A stretch of DNA of 64,000 nucleotides from Solidesulfovibrio carbinolicus (GTDB lineage Bacteria; Desulfobacterota; Desulfovibrionia; Desulfovibrionales; Desulfovibrionaceae), in the NCBI RefSeq assembly GCF_004135975.1, contig NZ_CP026538.1, positions 1,488,001 through 1,552,000 of the forward strand. The letters are read 5' to 3'. Position numbers and translations under genes: made by a program. The notes below the pieces were generated by a model that saw only the letters and a list, made by a program, of their open reading frames with translations, did not search any database and was not told the origin of the DNA. Below are positions 26,081 through 35,412 of the stretch, one piece after another (the first letter of the stretch is position 1; the number at the start of each line of letters is the position of its first letter).

Positions 26081-28438
26081 ATGCGGACCGAGGGGACACC
26101 AGCGGCGGCGCAGGGCGTGGAACAGGCCGAGAAACAGGCCGTGGCCGCGCTTTTTCAGGAAGGACGGCTGGGCGAAATCGTCGAGCGGGCCACGAAGCTC
26201 ACCGTGCTCCACCCAGGCGACGCCTACGGCTGGACGGTCTTGAGCGCCGCCATGCTGCGCCAGGGACGAAACGAGCAGGCCATTTCCCCGCTGCGGCGCG
26301 CCTTGACCATCTCCCCGCGGCAGGCGGGGCTTTACAGCAATCTCGGGCTGGCGCTTTTCGGCCTGGGGCGGACGGAGGAAGCCATGGACTGCTTCGAGCA
26401 GGCCCTTGCCATAGACCCCGATTCCGTGGCCGCCCGGAACAACCGGGGCAGCGCCCTGGAAGCTTGCGGCCGCCTGGAAGAGGCGCGCCTGGAATACGAG
26501 GCCTCCCTCGACCTTAAACCGGACCAGCCGCGCACCCTCTACAATCTCGCCAACACCCTCTACGCCCTGGGCCGGCCGGCCGAGGCCGTGCCGCGCTACC
26601 AGGCGGCCCTGACCCTGTGCCCGGACTACGCCTACGCCCTGGCCAACTGCGGCGTGGCCCTAACCGCCCTGGGGCGCGCCGCCGAGGCCGAGGACTGCGC
26701 CCGGCGGGCGCTGCGCCTGGAACCCGGCCTGGTCGAGGCCCGCATCCTGCTGGCCAACACACTGCTTGCGCGCGGCTATCCGGCCGAGGCCCTGACCGTG
26801 GTCGAGGCCGGCCTGGACCTAACGCCCGGGCCGGAACTGCGCCGGCTCTTTGTCGCCTGTCTGCGCGGCCAGCCGGCCCCGGCTGCCGGCACGCCCCGGC
26901 GCGAGCGGCTTCTGGCCGCCCTGACCGACCCTTGGACCCGGAGCGTCGAGGTGGCGGGCGTGGTCTCGCCCATGCTGGAAGCCGATCCGGCCATCGCCGG
27001 CTGCCTGGAACGGGCGCTCAACACCTGGCCCGGACGACTCACGCCCCAGGATCTCTACGGCCCGGCCGGCCCCGGGGCCGTGGCCGGAGACGCGCTGCTG
27101 CGCGCCTGGCTCGACGCCGGCCCGGCCTCTTCCCCGGCCCTGGAGCGATTCCTGACCCTGGCCCGGTCCTGCCTGCTGGCCCAGGCCGCCGCCGACGAAC
27201 CCCATGTCCGCGACGTCACCCCCGCCGACGAGCGGGTGACGGCCTTCCATGCCGCCCTGGCCCGGCAATGTCGGGTTAACGAGTATGTATTTCATGTGAC
27301 GGCCGAGGAGGAAGTGGCCGTGGCCGTGCTGCGGGACTGTCTGGCCGACGCCCTGGCCGGCTGCGGGCTCATTGCCCCGTCCTGGGTGCTGGCCGCCGCC
27401 GCCTACGGCCCGCTTCGGGCCGTGCCCGGCCATGCCGGGCTGTTGGAGCGTCCCTGGCCCGAGGCCGTGGGCCGCGTCCTGACGCAGCAGCTCGTCGAGC
27501 CGGCGGCCGAGCAGGAGCTTCGCGGCCGCATCCCGGCGCTCACCCCCATCGAGGACGGCGTGTCCCGGCTGGTGCGGCGGCAATACGAGGAAAATCCCTA
27601 TCCCCGCTGGGTGTTGCCGGCCCCGGCCGAAGCGCCGATGACGCTGGCCGCCAATTTGCGCGAACGCTTCCCCCGGGCCGATCTGGCCGGCGTGCCCGAC
27701 GGGCCGACCCTGGACGTGCTGGTGGCCGGCTGCGGCACGGGGCAGCATTCCCTGGAGACGGCCCGGGCTTACCTTGGCGCGCGGGTGCTGGCCGTGGACC
27801 TCAGCCTCACCAGCCTGTGCTATGCCCGGCGCAAGGCCCTGGAGCAGGGCGTGGGCAACATCGAATACGCCCAGGCCGACCTGCTGCGCCTGAGCGGGTT
27901 GGGGCGCGACTTCGATCTGGTGGAGTCTTCCGGCGTCCTGCACCATCTGGCCGATCCGGCCGGGGGCTGGCGGGCGCTTTTGCCGCTGGTGCGCCCGGGC
28001 GGGGTCATGCGCATCGGGCTTTACAGCCGCCTGGCCCGGCGCGGCATCGCCAAGGTGCGCCGGATGATCGCCGACCGGGGCCTGGACGCCACGCCCGAGA
28101 CCATTCGGGCCTTTCGCCAGGAGCTTTTGGACATGCCCTGGGAACCGAGCTGGGGCCGCTTTCTGCTGGGGGATTTTTTCAGCGCCAGCGGTTGCCGGGA
28201 TTTGCTGTTCCATGTCCAGGAACACTGCCTGGACCTGCTGGAGATCAAGACGTTTTGCCTGGAAAACGGCCTTCGTATCATTGGCCTGGAAGCCGAGCCG
28301 GAAGTTATTGCGGCCTACCATGCCCGCTTTCCGGACGATCCGGCCGCTGTCAATCTGAGCAACTGGCACGCCTTCGAGGCCGACAATCCGGACACGTTTC
28401 TCAACATGTACCAGTTCTGGGTGCAGCGGACGGCCTGA
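26081..28438 (+). CDS. TPR-repeat protein fused to a SAM-dependent methyltransferase
   Basis: A 785-residue protein. Residues about 10-265 are TPR units (for example AGLYSNLGLALFGLGRTEEA, PRTLYNLANTLYALGRPAEA). A middle region (about 270-500) has no motif I recognise. From about 505 there is EENPYPRW, then a class I methyltransferase: SAM loop DVLVAGCGTGQHSLETAR near 550, acidic loop VLAVDLSLTSL, and ESSGVLHHLADP. TPR-methyltransferase proteins of this kind occur in several proteobacteria, and their substrates are mostly unknown. The acetyltransferase gene starts 6 bases after the stop, suggesting an operon. Confidence 0.8.
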   Translation: MRTEGTPAAAQGVEQAEKQAVAALFQEGRLGEIVERATKLTVLHPGDAYGWTVLSAAMLRQGRNEQAISPLRRALTISPRQAGLYSNLGLALFGLGRTEEAMDCFEQALAIDPDSVAARNNRGSALEACGRLEEARLEYEASLDLKPDQPRTLYNLANTLYALGRPAEAVPRYQAALTLCPDYAYALANCGVALTALGRAAEAEDCARRALRLEPGLVEARILLANTLLARGYPAEALTVVEAGLDLTPGPELRRLFVACLRGQPAPAAGTPRRERLLAALTDPWTRSVEVAGVVSPMLEADPAIAGCLERALNTWPGRLTPQDLYGPAGPGAVAGDALLRAWLDAGPASSPALERFLTLARSCLLAQAAADEPHVRDVTPADERVTAFHAALARQCRVNEYVFHVTAEEEVAVAVLRDCLADALAGCGLIAPSWVLAAAAYGPLRAVPGHAGLLERPWPEAVGRVLTQQLVEPAAEQELRGRIPALTPIEDGVSRLVRRQYEENPYPRWVLPAPAEAPMTLAANLRERFPRADLAGVPDGPTLDVLVAGCGTGQHSLETARAYLGARVLAVDLSLTSLCYARRKALEQGVGNIEYAQADLLRLSGLGRDFDLVESSGVLHHLADPAGGWRALLPLVRPGGVMRIGLYSRLARRGIAKVRRMIADRGLDATPETIRAFRQELLDMPWEPSWGRFLLGDFFSASGCRDLLFHVQEHCLDLLEIKTFCLENGLRIIGLEAEPEVIAAYHARFPDDPAAVNLSNWHAFEADNPDTFLNMYQFWVQRTA

Positions 28439-28443
28439 TCCTC

Positions 28444-29010
28444 ATGGATAAGTGGAAAGTCGCGCCGTCTGTCGCGCTGGATGGAGAGGCGAGAACGCAC
28501 GACGGAGAGGACTGGATCGTGCGCGAGGCCGAGTTTCAGGAGGCGGGGGCCGTGGCGGAACTCGTCGCCCTGGCTTACGGCGACGTGGCCCGGCGTTTCG
28601 ACCTTCACGCCGGCAACTGCCCGACTCATCCCTCGCTCATGACCCGGGAGCGCATCGAGCGCGGCATGGCGCTCGGCACGACCATGTTGCTGGCCTTCGA
28701 CAGGGGGACGCTTTGCGGCTGCGTAGGCCTGCGCCAGCCGGTCGAGGGGGACAGCATCCTGGAACGACTGGCCGTGGCTCAGGCCTGCCGCCGCCTGGGG
28801 CTTGGCCGGACGCTGGTCGGCCGGGCTTGCTCCCTGGCCGGGCGGATCGGCGCGGGGCAGGTCGAAATCGGCATCATCGCCAAGCAGCACGAGTTGCGGC
28901 AGTGGTACGAAACCCTGGGGTTTCGGGCCGTGCGCACGGCGCGTTTCGAGTCTCTCCCCTTCGAGGTCCTTTATCTGCGAAAGGCCGTCGGGGCCAAGGC
29001 CCCGGGCTAG
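28444..29010 (+). CDS. GNAT-family N-acetyltransferase
   Basis: A 188-residue acetyltransferase using acetyl-CoA. The acetyl-CoA-binding motif A is seen in LERLAVAQACRRLGLGRTLV (RxxGxG/A type). Motif B follows with EIGIIAKQHELRQWYETLGF, where the Tyr before LGF is the usual general acid. The ATG at 28444 is just after the TPR-methyltransferase stop; translation is likely coupled. The substrate cannot be told from sequence. Confidence 0.8.
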   Translation: MDKWKVAPSVALDGEARTHDGEDWIVREAEFQEAGAVAELVALAYGDVARRFDLHAGNCPTHPSLMTRERIERGMALGTTMLLAFDRGTLCGCVGLRQPVEGDSILERLAVAQACRRLGLGRTLVGRACSLAGRIGAGQVEIGIIAKQHELRQWYETLGFRAVRTARFESLPFEVLYLRKAVGAKAPG

Positions 29011-29064
29011 GGCGGCGCTTCGTGATCCGACCGGCCGGCGTGTTCCCGATGCGCCGAACACCGC

Positions 29065-30426
29065 CTAGGGCAGCACTTTTCCCGGATTCAGAAGCCCCGC
29101 CGGATCGAAGGCGGCCTTGATGCCGCGTTGCAGGGACAGGCTCCTCTGCGACAACTCCATGTCGATAAAGGGCCGCTTGGCGATGCCGATGCCGTGCTCA
29201 CCGGACATGGTGCCGCCCAGGGCCAACACCTCGGCGATGAGATCCCTGGCCAGGGCCATGGCCCTGTCTCGGCTGCCGGCTTCGCCCGTGATGTTGACGT
29301 GGATGTTGCCGTCGCCGGCATGGCCGAAGGCGTAGACCCTAAGCCCATGGCGCTGCCCCAGGGCCGGCAAGGCGTCGATGAGGTCCGGGATGCGGGCGAT
29401 GGGCACGGCTACGTCCTCGGACAGGTAAAAGGGCGCGCTCTCGTGGATGCGGGTGGAAATCTGGCGGCGAATGCCCCACAATTCCTCGCGCTCCTGGGCG
29501 TTTTGCGCCGGCAGCACGGCCAGCGCTCCGCCATCGCGACACACGGCCTCCATGCGCCCGATGTCCCGCGCCGCCTGATCCGGGTCGCCGTCGGCCTCGA
29601 AAAGGAGCAGAGCCGCTTCCGGACCGGGCAGCTCGAAAGGCAACAATTCGGCCACGATGCCCAGACACGCTCGATCCATAAGCTCCAGGGCGCAGGGCGA
29701 AACGCCGCCGGCCATCACCGCCGCCACCGCCGCCACGGCCGCGCGCGCGTCCGGAAAAAGCGCCGCCGCCGCCCGCACCTCGCGCGGATGCGGAATAAGC
29801 TTCACCGTCAGCTCGGTGATGATCCCCAGCGTCCCCTCCGACCCGACCATAAGCCCGGTCAGGTCGTAGCCCACCACGCCCTTGCGCGTGGCCGTGCCGC
29901 AACGCACCACCTCGCCGTCCGGCAAAACGGCCGTCAGCCCCAACACATAATCGCGGGTGACGCCGTATTTCACGCAGGCCGGACCGCCGGCGTTGGTGGC
30001 GGCGTTGCCGCCAAGGGTGCAGGTGGTCAGGCTGGCCGGATCGGGCGGATAAAAAAGCCCTGCCTCCTTGGCCGCCTGGCGCAAGGTCTGGGTCACCACC
30101 CCGGCCTGGACCGCGGCGCACAAATTGGCCGTGTCCAACAGCGTAATACGGGCCATGCGCGACAAATCGACCACCACGCCGCCCGCAACCGCCAGACAGC
30201 CGCCCGCCAGCCCCGTGCCGGCCCCGCGCGGCGTCACGGCAAAACCATGCCGGCCGGCCAGCACCATCAGCCGGCTCACGTCCCCGGCATCGGCCGGAAA
30301 AAACACCGCCTCGGGCGGAATGAGCAAACCGGCGTCGTCCTTGGCGGCAGCGTCCCTGGCCGCCTCGTCATAAACAAAGCCCGGCCCAAGTTCGCGCCCC
30401 AGCGCGTCCAGCAATGCGGCGTTCAT
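29065..30426 (-). CDS. FAD-linked 2-hydroxy-acid oxidase/dehydrogenase (GlcD/D-lactate type)
   Basis: Oxidises a 2-hydroxy acid such as glycolate or D-lactate. The 453-residue product has the FAD_binding_4 domain with TPRGAGTGLAGGCLAV near 65-80, PDPASLTTCTLGGNAATNAGG near 130-150 and VGYDLTGLMVGSEGTLGI near 185. The C-terminal substrate domain has YAFGHAGDGNIHVNI and the late GEHGIGIAKR. Length is normal. In this type of organism such enzymes often act in lactate use, but no lactate permease or GlcE/GlcF gene is adjacent, so the substrate is open. Confidence 0.87.
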   Translation of the reverse strand: MNAALLDALGRELGPGFVYDEAARDAAAKDDAGLLIPPEAVFFPADAGDVSRLMVLAGRHGFAVTPRGAGTGLAGGCLAVAGGVVVDLSRMARITLLDTANLCAAVQAGVVTQTLRQAAKEAGLFYPPDPASLTTCTLGGNAATNAGGPACVKYGVTRDYVLGLTAVLPDGEVVRCGTATRKGVVGYDLTGLMVGSEGTLGIITELTVKLIPHPREVRAAAALFPDARAAVAAVAAVMAGGVSPCALELMDRACLGIVAELLPFELPGPEAALLLFEADGDPDQAARDIGRMEAVCRDGGALAVLPAQNAQEREELWGIRRQISTRIHESAPFYLSEDVAVPIARIPDLIDALPALGQRHGLRVYAFGHAGDGNIHVNITGEAGSRDRAMALARDLIAEVLALGGTMSGEHGIGIAKRPFIDMELSQRSLSLQRGIKAAFDPAGLLNPGKVLP

Positions 30427-30478
30427 GGTGTGTGTCCTTTAGGGAAGAGGGGAGGATGAGAAGAGGGGAAGAATAAGA

Positions 30479-30518
30479 TGCCTCCGGCGGCTGGGGGCCT
30501 GAGGCCCCCAGACCCCCC
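30479..30518 (+). repeat. Dispersed intergenic palindromic repeat, copy 3
   Basis: Forward-orientation unit with stem CTGGGGGCC, loop TGA, GGCCCCCAG and a GACCCCCC tail. It faces copy 4 about 87 bases away in opposite orientation, so together they form a larger inverted pair between the oxidase and the ABC operon. Confidence 0.85.
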
Positions 30519-30605
30519 GACTGAAGAAATTTTTCAGGGGGTTCGACGGCGATTGCAACACCCACGAGGGCCGACATATTCCCGCCCATCCCCCTTAAAC
30601 CATTT

Positions 30606-30645
30606 GGGGGGTCCGGGGGCCTCAGGCCCCCGGCCGCCGGAGGCA
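30606..30645 (-). repeat. Dispersed intergenic palindromic repeat, copy 4
   Basis: Reverse-orientation unit with stem CCGGGGGCC, loop TGA, GGCCCCCGG. It ends 17 bases beyond the stop codon of the last ABC permease gene and could serve as its 3' hairpin. Confidence 0.85.
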
Positions 30646-30662
30646 TTCTTCTCTTTCTCTCA

Positions 30663-31355
30663 CTACTCGCGTTTGCTTTCGAAGCCTGGGATCTCCAGTT
30701 TCTTTTCGGCGATCTTGAGGAGGAACGAGGCGATGGTGACCAGGGCCAGGTAGTACAGCCCCACGACGATGAAGACTTCGGTATTGCGGAAGCTGGACTT
30801 GGCCAGGCTGCGTCCCATGCCGGTCAGGTCGCTGACGGTGATGATGGAGGCCAGGGACGAGTATTTGATGAGGTAGATGATTTCGTTGCCGCAGCCTGGC
30901 AGCGCCCGGCGGAAGGCCTGGGGCAGCACCACCGAGGTGACGGACTGGAAGGGCGTCATGCCCAGGGCCTGGGCGGCGCGCAGCTGGCCGCGCTTGATGG
31001 AAAGCAGCCCCCCCCGGATGTATTCGGACTGGTAGGCGCCGCTGCACAGGGCAAATCCGACGATGGCGGCCCACATGGGCGACAGCACCAGGGCGAAATC
31101 GCCGATGCGCACGTAGGGCAGGGCGAAGTACCAGAAGTAGAGCTGCACGACCAGCGGCGTGCCGCGAAACAGCGACACGTAGGCGTCAAGGGTCTTGACC
31201 ACCGGGCGCGGACCGTAGACCCGCAGCGCGCCCACGGACACGCCGATGGCCACGCCGAAAAGCGAGGCCGGCACGATAAGCAGGATGCTGGTCCACAGTC
31301 CGGCGTCCAGGGCCGGGATGATGCGCTCCCAGGCAAAGGCGAAAAAATCGTCCAT
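30663..31355 (-). CDS. Polar amino-acid ABC transporter permease (second permease)
   Basis: A 230-residue inner-membrane permease of the HisM/GlnP type. It has about five hydrophobic segments, the SLFRGTPLVVQLYFWYFALP segment typical of this family, and the ATPase-contact EAA-like loop AAQALGMTPFQSVTSVVLPQ. The ATG at 31355 gives the expected N terminus; the longer frame overlaps the ATPase gene. It is the last gene of a four-gene operon, receptor-permease-ATPase-permease. Confidence 0.9.
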   Translation of the reverse strand: MDDFFAFAWERIIPALDAGLWTSILLIVPASLFGVAIGVSVGALRVYGPRPVVKTLDAYVSLFRGTPLVVQLYFWYFALPYVRIGDFALVLSPMWAAIVGFALCSGAYQSEYIRGGLLSIKRGQLRAAQALGMTPFQSVTSVVLPQAFRRALPGCGNEIIYLIKYSSLASIITVSDLTGMGRSLAKSSFRNTEVFIVVGLYYLALVTIASFLLKIAEKKLEIPGFESKRE

Positions 31356-31363
31356 GGGCGTCC

Positions 31364-32152
31364 TTAGGCCCGGGGAGCCGGGGCGATTTCGCAGTGGCCG
31401 TCGCCGGCCAGTTCGCTGAGCTTGGCGCAAAACGACTGGGTGCGGCTGCCGGAGTCGCGGGCGAGCAGTTGGGAGGGCGCGCCGCGTTCCACGATGCGTC
31501 CGCGCTCCATGAACAGGAATTCGTCGGCCAGGGCGGCGGAAAAGCTGATCTGGTGGGTGGCCATGACCATGGTCATGCCGAGGTCGGCCAGATCGCGGAT
31601 GACGGTGAGCACCTCGCCGATGAGTTCGGGGTCCAGGGCCGAGGTGGGTTCGTCGAGCAGCAGCACCTTGGGGTCCATGGCCAGGGCCCGGGCCACGGAC
31701 ACGCGCTGTTTCTGGCCGCCGGAGAGCTGGGCCGGGTAGAGGGTGGACTTGTCGGCCAGCCCGACCCGGGCGAGTTCTTCCATGGCCCGGTTGGTGGCGG
31801 CCCGCTTGTCCAGGCCCTTGACCTTCACAAGCGCCACCCGGACGTTTTCCAGGGCCGAGAGGTGGTCAAAGAGGTTGAAGTCCTGGAAGATCATGCCCAC
31901 CTGCTGGCGCAGGGCCAGCAGTTCTTTTCTGCTTTTGCCGTCCACGGCCTTGCCGTCCAGGGAAATGGTCCCGGAGTCCGGGGGCGACAGGAAATTGATG
32001 CAGGATAAAAGCGTGGACTTGCCGGCTCCGGAGGGGCCGATGAGGACTTTTAAGTGCCCCTTTTTGACGGAAAACGAGACATCGTCCAGGATGCGCTGGC
32101 CGCCGATGGTCTTGACGATGTTCTCCACGCGCAAAATGACCGGATCGTCCAT
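31364..32152 (-). CDS. Polar amino-acid ABC transporter ATP-binding protein
   Basis: The 262-residue ATPase that drives uptake. Walker A is GPSGAGKST near 39-47, the Q-loop FQDFNLFDHL follows, the signature is LSGGQKQRVSVARAL, Walker B is [14 protein letters not shown], and the switch His is in MATHQISF. It resembles GlnQ/HisP. It starts 1 base after the preceding permease stop and precedes the second permease by 8 bases, so the operon is tight. Confidence 0.93.
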   Translation of the reverse strand: MDDPVILRVENIVKTIGGQRILDDVSFSVKKGHLKVLIGPSGAGKSTLLSCINFLSPPDSGTISLDGKAVDGKSRKELLALRQQVGMIFQDFNLFDHLSALENVRVALVKVKGLDKRAATNRAMEELARVGLADKSTLYPAQLSGGQKQRVSVARALAMDPKVLLLDEPTSALDPELIGEVLTVIRDLADLGMTMVMATHQISFSAALADEFLFMERGRIVERGAPSQLLARDSGSRTQSFCAKLSELAGDGHCEIAPAPRA

Positions 32153-32153
32153 G

Positions 32154-32867
32154 CTACAGGCTTCCCTGGTGCGCGTATCCGGGGATGCGCACCTTGGCTT
32201 CGAGGCGTTTGAGGGTTTTGATGCCGGCCCAGGTGAGGAAGAAAAAGAGCGCTCCGGCCAGGATGGACAGGGGCAGCGGCTGGTGGGTGGTGGCGGCCAC
32301 GGCGCGGGTGCGGGCCATGACTTCCAGGACGCCGATGGTAAAGGCCAGGGCGGAGTCCTTGAGCAGGATCGAATATTCGTTGGACCAGGCCGGGATGGCC
32401 AGGCGCAGGGCCTGGGGCAGGATGATGGTGCGGATGGCCACGGCGTCGCTCATGCCCAGGGCCCGGGCGGCCTTGAGCTGGCCGGCGGGCAGGCTGGCCA
32501 TGGCCCCTCGGAAAATTTGCGACTGGTAGGCGGCGCTGGTCAGCCCCAGCACGATGACGGCCGAGAGGAATCCCGAGGACAGCGGCAGAAACGCCAGGGC
32601 CGGGATTTCGCTCAGGTAGGCCATGATGCCGAAATAAAAGAGGTAGAGCTGCACGAGGATGGGCACGCCGCGAAAGAGCCAAACGTAGCCGGCCACGGCC
32701 TTGCGGGTGAGCGGATGGCCGTAGACGTGGAGCACGGCCAGGGGCACGCCGAGGACAAAGCCCACGAGCATGGCTCCGAGAATAAGCCCTGCCGTCCACC
32801 ACAGTCCGCCGAGAATGTAGGGCATGGCCTCCCAGCTGGCCTGCGCGGCGGTGATAAATCCTTCCAT
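32154..32867 (-). CDS. Polar amino-acid ABC transporter permease (first permease)
   Basis: A 237-residue permease with several membrane segments (LILGAMLVGFVLGVPLAVLH near the start), the family segment WLFRGVPILVQLYLFYFGIM, and the ATPase-contact loop AARALGMSDAVAIRTIILPQ. It pairs with the other permease of this operon to make a heterodimeric channel, as in HisQM-type systems. Confidence 0.92.
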   Translation of the reverse strand: MEGFITAAQASWEAMPYILGGLWWTAGLILGAMLVGFVLGVPLAVLHVYGHPLTRKAVAGYVWLFRGVPILVQLYLFYFGIMAYLSEIPALAFLPLSSGFLSAVIVLGLTSAAYQSQIFRGAMASLPAGQLKAARALGMSDAVAIRTIILPQALRLAIPAWSNEYSILLKDSALAFTIGVLEVMARTRAVAATTHQPLPLSILAGALFFFLTWAGIKTLKRLEAKVRIPGYAHQGSL

Positions 32868-32942
32868 GAAATACGTCCGGGGGAGCGCCCCGGGCCGCGC
32901 GTAAGGCGCGTGGCCCGGGAGCGTTGCGGGAAAGCGGGCTTG

Positions 32943-33695
32943 CTAGATGCCGTACTTGGCCTTGAGTTCCTTCCAGTAGGGGTCGGCCATGAGGAGCTTG
33001 AGGCCCTCGTTGACCTTGGCCTGGAATTCCTTGTCTTCCTTGCGCATGGCGTAGCCGTACTTTTCGGGGGCGGCGTCGAAGGTGCCGGCGATCTTGAAGC
33101 CGGGGGCCTTCATGACTTCGGCGGCGATGGTGCTGTCCATGCCGGATCCGGCGATGCGGCCGATTTTCACGTCTTCCATGGACAGGTCGGTGGAGTCGTA
33201 GGGCACGAGTTCGAACTTGTAGCCGGGCTGGCCGACGAAGCCTTCGAGGAGCTTGGCGGTAACGGTGCCGCGCTGGACGCCGATCTTCTTGCCTGACTTG
33301 AGGATATCGGCAAAGGGCGTGGCTTCCTTGTCGCCAACGACCAGGACCTGGGTGACTTCGTAGTAGGGGATGGAGAAATCGACTTTCTGGGCGCGTTCGG
33401 CGGTGGCGCTCATGCCGGAAGCGATGATGTCGATCTTTTTGGCCAAAAGGGCGGGGATGATGCCGTCCCAATCCATGGGCTGGTGTTTGACCTTGAAGCC
33501 CATCTTTTTGGCGATCCAGTCCAGGGATTCGACGTCGAAGCCGGTGGGTTTGCCGGCCTTGTCGACGAAGCCGAAGGGCGGAAAGCCGAAATCGATGCCG
33601 TTGACGTAGACTTTTTCCTCGGCCTGGGCCAGGCCGCCGAAGCACAGGACAAAGGCGGCCAGGGCGGCCAGAAGAAGGCCAAAACGTTTGCGCAT
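32943..33695 (-). CDS. Polar amino-acid ABC transporter substrate-binding protein
   Basis: A 250-residue periplasmic receptor with a clear signal peptide (MRKRFGLLLAALAAFVLCFG, cleavage near LAQA). The SBP_bac_3 fold is shown by IDFGFPPFGFVDKAGKPTGF near 33-52, DGIIPALLAKKIDIIASGMS, and a late DPYWKELKAKYGI. It is first in the four-gene operon. Which amino acid it binds cannot be read from the sequence. Confidence 0.93.
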   Translation of the reverse strand: MRKRFGLLLAALAAFVLCFGGLAQAEEKVYVNGIDFGFPPFGFVDKAGKPTGFDVESLDWIAKKMGFKVKHQPMDWDGIIPALLAKKIDIIASGMSATAERAQKVDFSIPYYEVTQVLVVGDKEATPFADILKSGKKIGVQRGTVTAKLLEGFVGQPGYKFELVPYDSTDLSMEDVKIGRIAGSGMDSTIAAEVMKAPGFKIAGTFDAAPEKYGYAMRKEDKEFQAKVNEGLKLLMADPYWKELKAKYGI

Positions 33696-34190
33696 GGTTC
33701 GCTCCCGGGGTTGAAGGTGGCAGATGCGGGGACAAGAACGTATCCGACGTCGCCGGGTGTCCGGCGCGACTGGCCAAGCTCAAATCCGCAAGCGAAAAAA
33801 GTAACAGACAACCCCCTGGCGATCAAGGCCGGCGTCGGCCGGGCGGGCCGGAAACAGGGCGCTTGGGCCGTTGCCTTGGTCTCCCCGCCGAACTGCGCGG
33901 AATCATAAAAACACATCTCAGGCGGGTTGAGCCGCGAGGGGGCCACGGTAAACGAATTCTCCTCGTGTTCGCGGGCTTCAAGGAAGATTTTTCAAGCGGT
34001 TCCAGGGAGCACTTGTATGCACCAGAAAAAAAAGACCCACCAAGGGGTTACGAGCCAAGAGATACTTTAAAGAATTGTGCAGCGGATTCGCAATGAGATT
34101 GGCAAACAGTTTCTGGCATGGTAAGGGGTATTTACGGTGTATTTGTGCCCAGAGAACAGAACTCGAGACACAAAAGGAAGAAGGTGGACA
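33696..34190. other. Gap and start of the AT-rich island
   Basis: About 495 bases between the ABC receptor start (minus strand) and the acyltransferase start (plus strand). The first 200 bases are GC-rich like the rest of the window; composition drops from about 33,900 onward. It should hold two divergent promoters, but I see none clear enough to mark. No gene seen. Confidence 0.4.
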
Positions 34191-35294
34191 ATGGTCGTTA
34201 ACAAATTGTCTCTCCGGGATACGTCGATATTGAAAGCAATATCCATTATATTCATAGTGCTACATAATGCTTTGCATCCAATTTACAGGCCAACAAAGGT
34301 ATGTAACGAGTTTGATTTTTCCATTTCCCGGATACAGTTTTTTTGGGACAACGTGTCCAATAATATTCTTGCCCTGCCAAATTGTATTTTGATGGCATTT
34401 GGGTATGTCGGGGTGGCCTACTTCTTCTTCTTTTCAGCCTATGGACTTGCCTACAAATTCAATAAAAGCGAGAACGTTCCATACTGGGAATTTGTAAAAA
34501 CGAGACTGGTCAAGTTATATATCCCCATAGCCCTATCAACGTTATTTCTGCTCGTCTTTGTGCTGTTGTTCGGACAATACGGAACCCATGCAAGACTCAG
34601 TCCTTACCATCTGCTGTTGCAACTCGCAACTTTCGTAAATTTCACTTCGAGTTATGACGCAGTCATTGTTGGCCCCTGGTGGTTTTTGGGAGCAATAATT
34701 CAACTTTATTTTGTCCTGCATATTTTGATGTGGGGAACGAAAAAGTACGGGAATTATTTTCTTCTGGTGATTTCAATTGCTTCCATATTTATACTGATGA
34801 CGTTTAACAACCTGTTGTCAGAATACATTTTTTTAAAAAAGAATATCATCGGATGGCTGCCGGAAGTGTCGCTGGGCATTTACTTCGTGCGAAGCCGTAA
34901 AATTGAAATCACAAACGTACAAGCGACGGTGCTGGCCGCAGTTTGTTTGCTCTTGTACCTTCTTGGCAATGTCTATGAGTTTTTTTGGTATTTTTCGTCC
35001 TTCGCAATTCTTTTGTTTTGCGTCATCGTCTCGCACCCTGTCTTATTGTTCGTGCACAAGTTTTGCCGGCTTGATGATTTCTTGAACTATACAGGAAAAA
35101 TTTCAGTCTACATGTTTCTTGTCAACGGGATAATACGAGAGCCAATCATCGAATTGTACAGCAGGCCGTCTTCGACTGTTCTAACACATTCAATCTGTGC
35201 CTTGACCATTCTCGTTCTTTCGTTTTTCGTCGCAGTGCTCTTGATGTTCATTCAAGAAAAGACTGCTGCCGCTTTGAATAGTGGCACCTCGTGA
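34191..35294 (+). CDS. Membrane acyltransferase (acyltransferase-3 family)
   Basis: A 367-residue protein with about ten hydrophobic segments. It has the acyltransferase-3 pattern: a cytoplasmic start (LSLRDTSILKAISIIFIVLHN) with a His at the end of the first segment, a GVAYFFFFSAYGLAYKF segment where the family has an R/F-rich GFFFxLSGY, and VGPWWFLGAIIQLYF like the family WYLxxEvxFY. Such enzymes add acetyl or other acyl groups to surface sugars or peptidoglycan. The ATG at 34191 follows AAGGTGG. The substrate is unknown; the adjacent exported racemase may act in the same surface pathway (inference). Confidence 0.75.
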   Translation: MVVNKLSLRDTSILKAISIIFIVLHNALHPIYRPTKVCNEFDFSISRIQFFWDNVSNNILALPNCILMAFGYVGVAYFFFFSAYGLAYKFNKSENVPYWEFVKTRLVKLYIPIALSTLFLLVFVLLFGQYGTHARLSPYHLLLQLATFVNFTSSYDAVIVGPWWFLGAIIQLYFVLHILMWGTKKYGNYFLLVISIASIFILMTFNNLLSEYIFLKKNIIGWLPEVSLGIYFVRSRKIEITNVQATVLAAVCLLLYLLGNVYEFFWYFSSFAILLFCVIVSHPVLLFVHKFCRLDDFLNYTGKISVYMFLVNGIIREPIIELYSRPSSTVLTHSICALTILVLSFFVAVLLMFIQEKTAAALNSGTS

Positions 35295-35412
35295 TGTATA
35301 TCCCTCTGGCGTAGCCAATTTGCAAAGAGATCGTTGCAACAAGTCGAATGCAGCTCGCGGTGAGACGTATCTTTTCGTTTTGAGACGCAACAATTTGATG
35401 TTGGGGAGAGAA

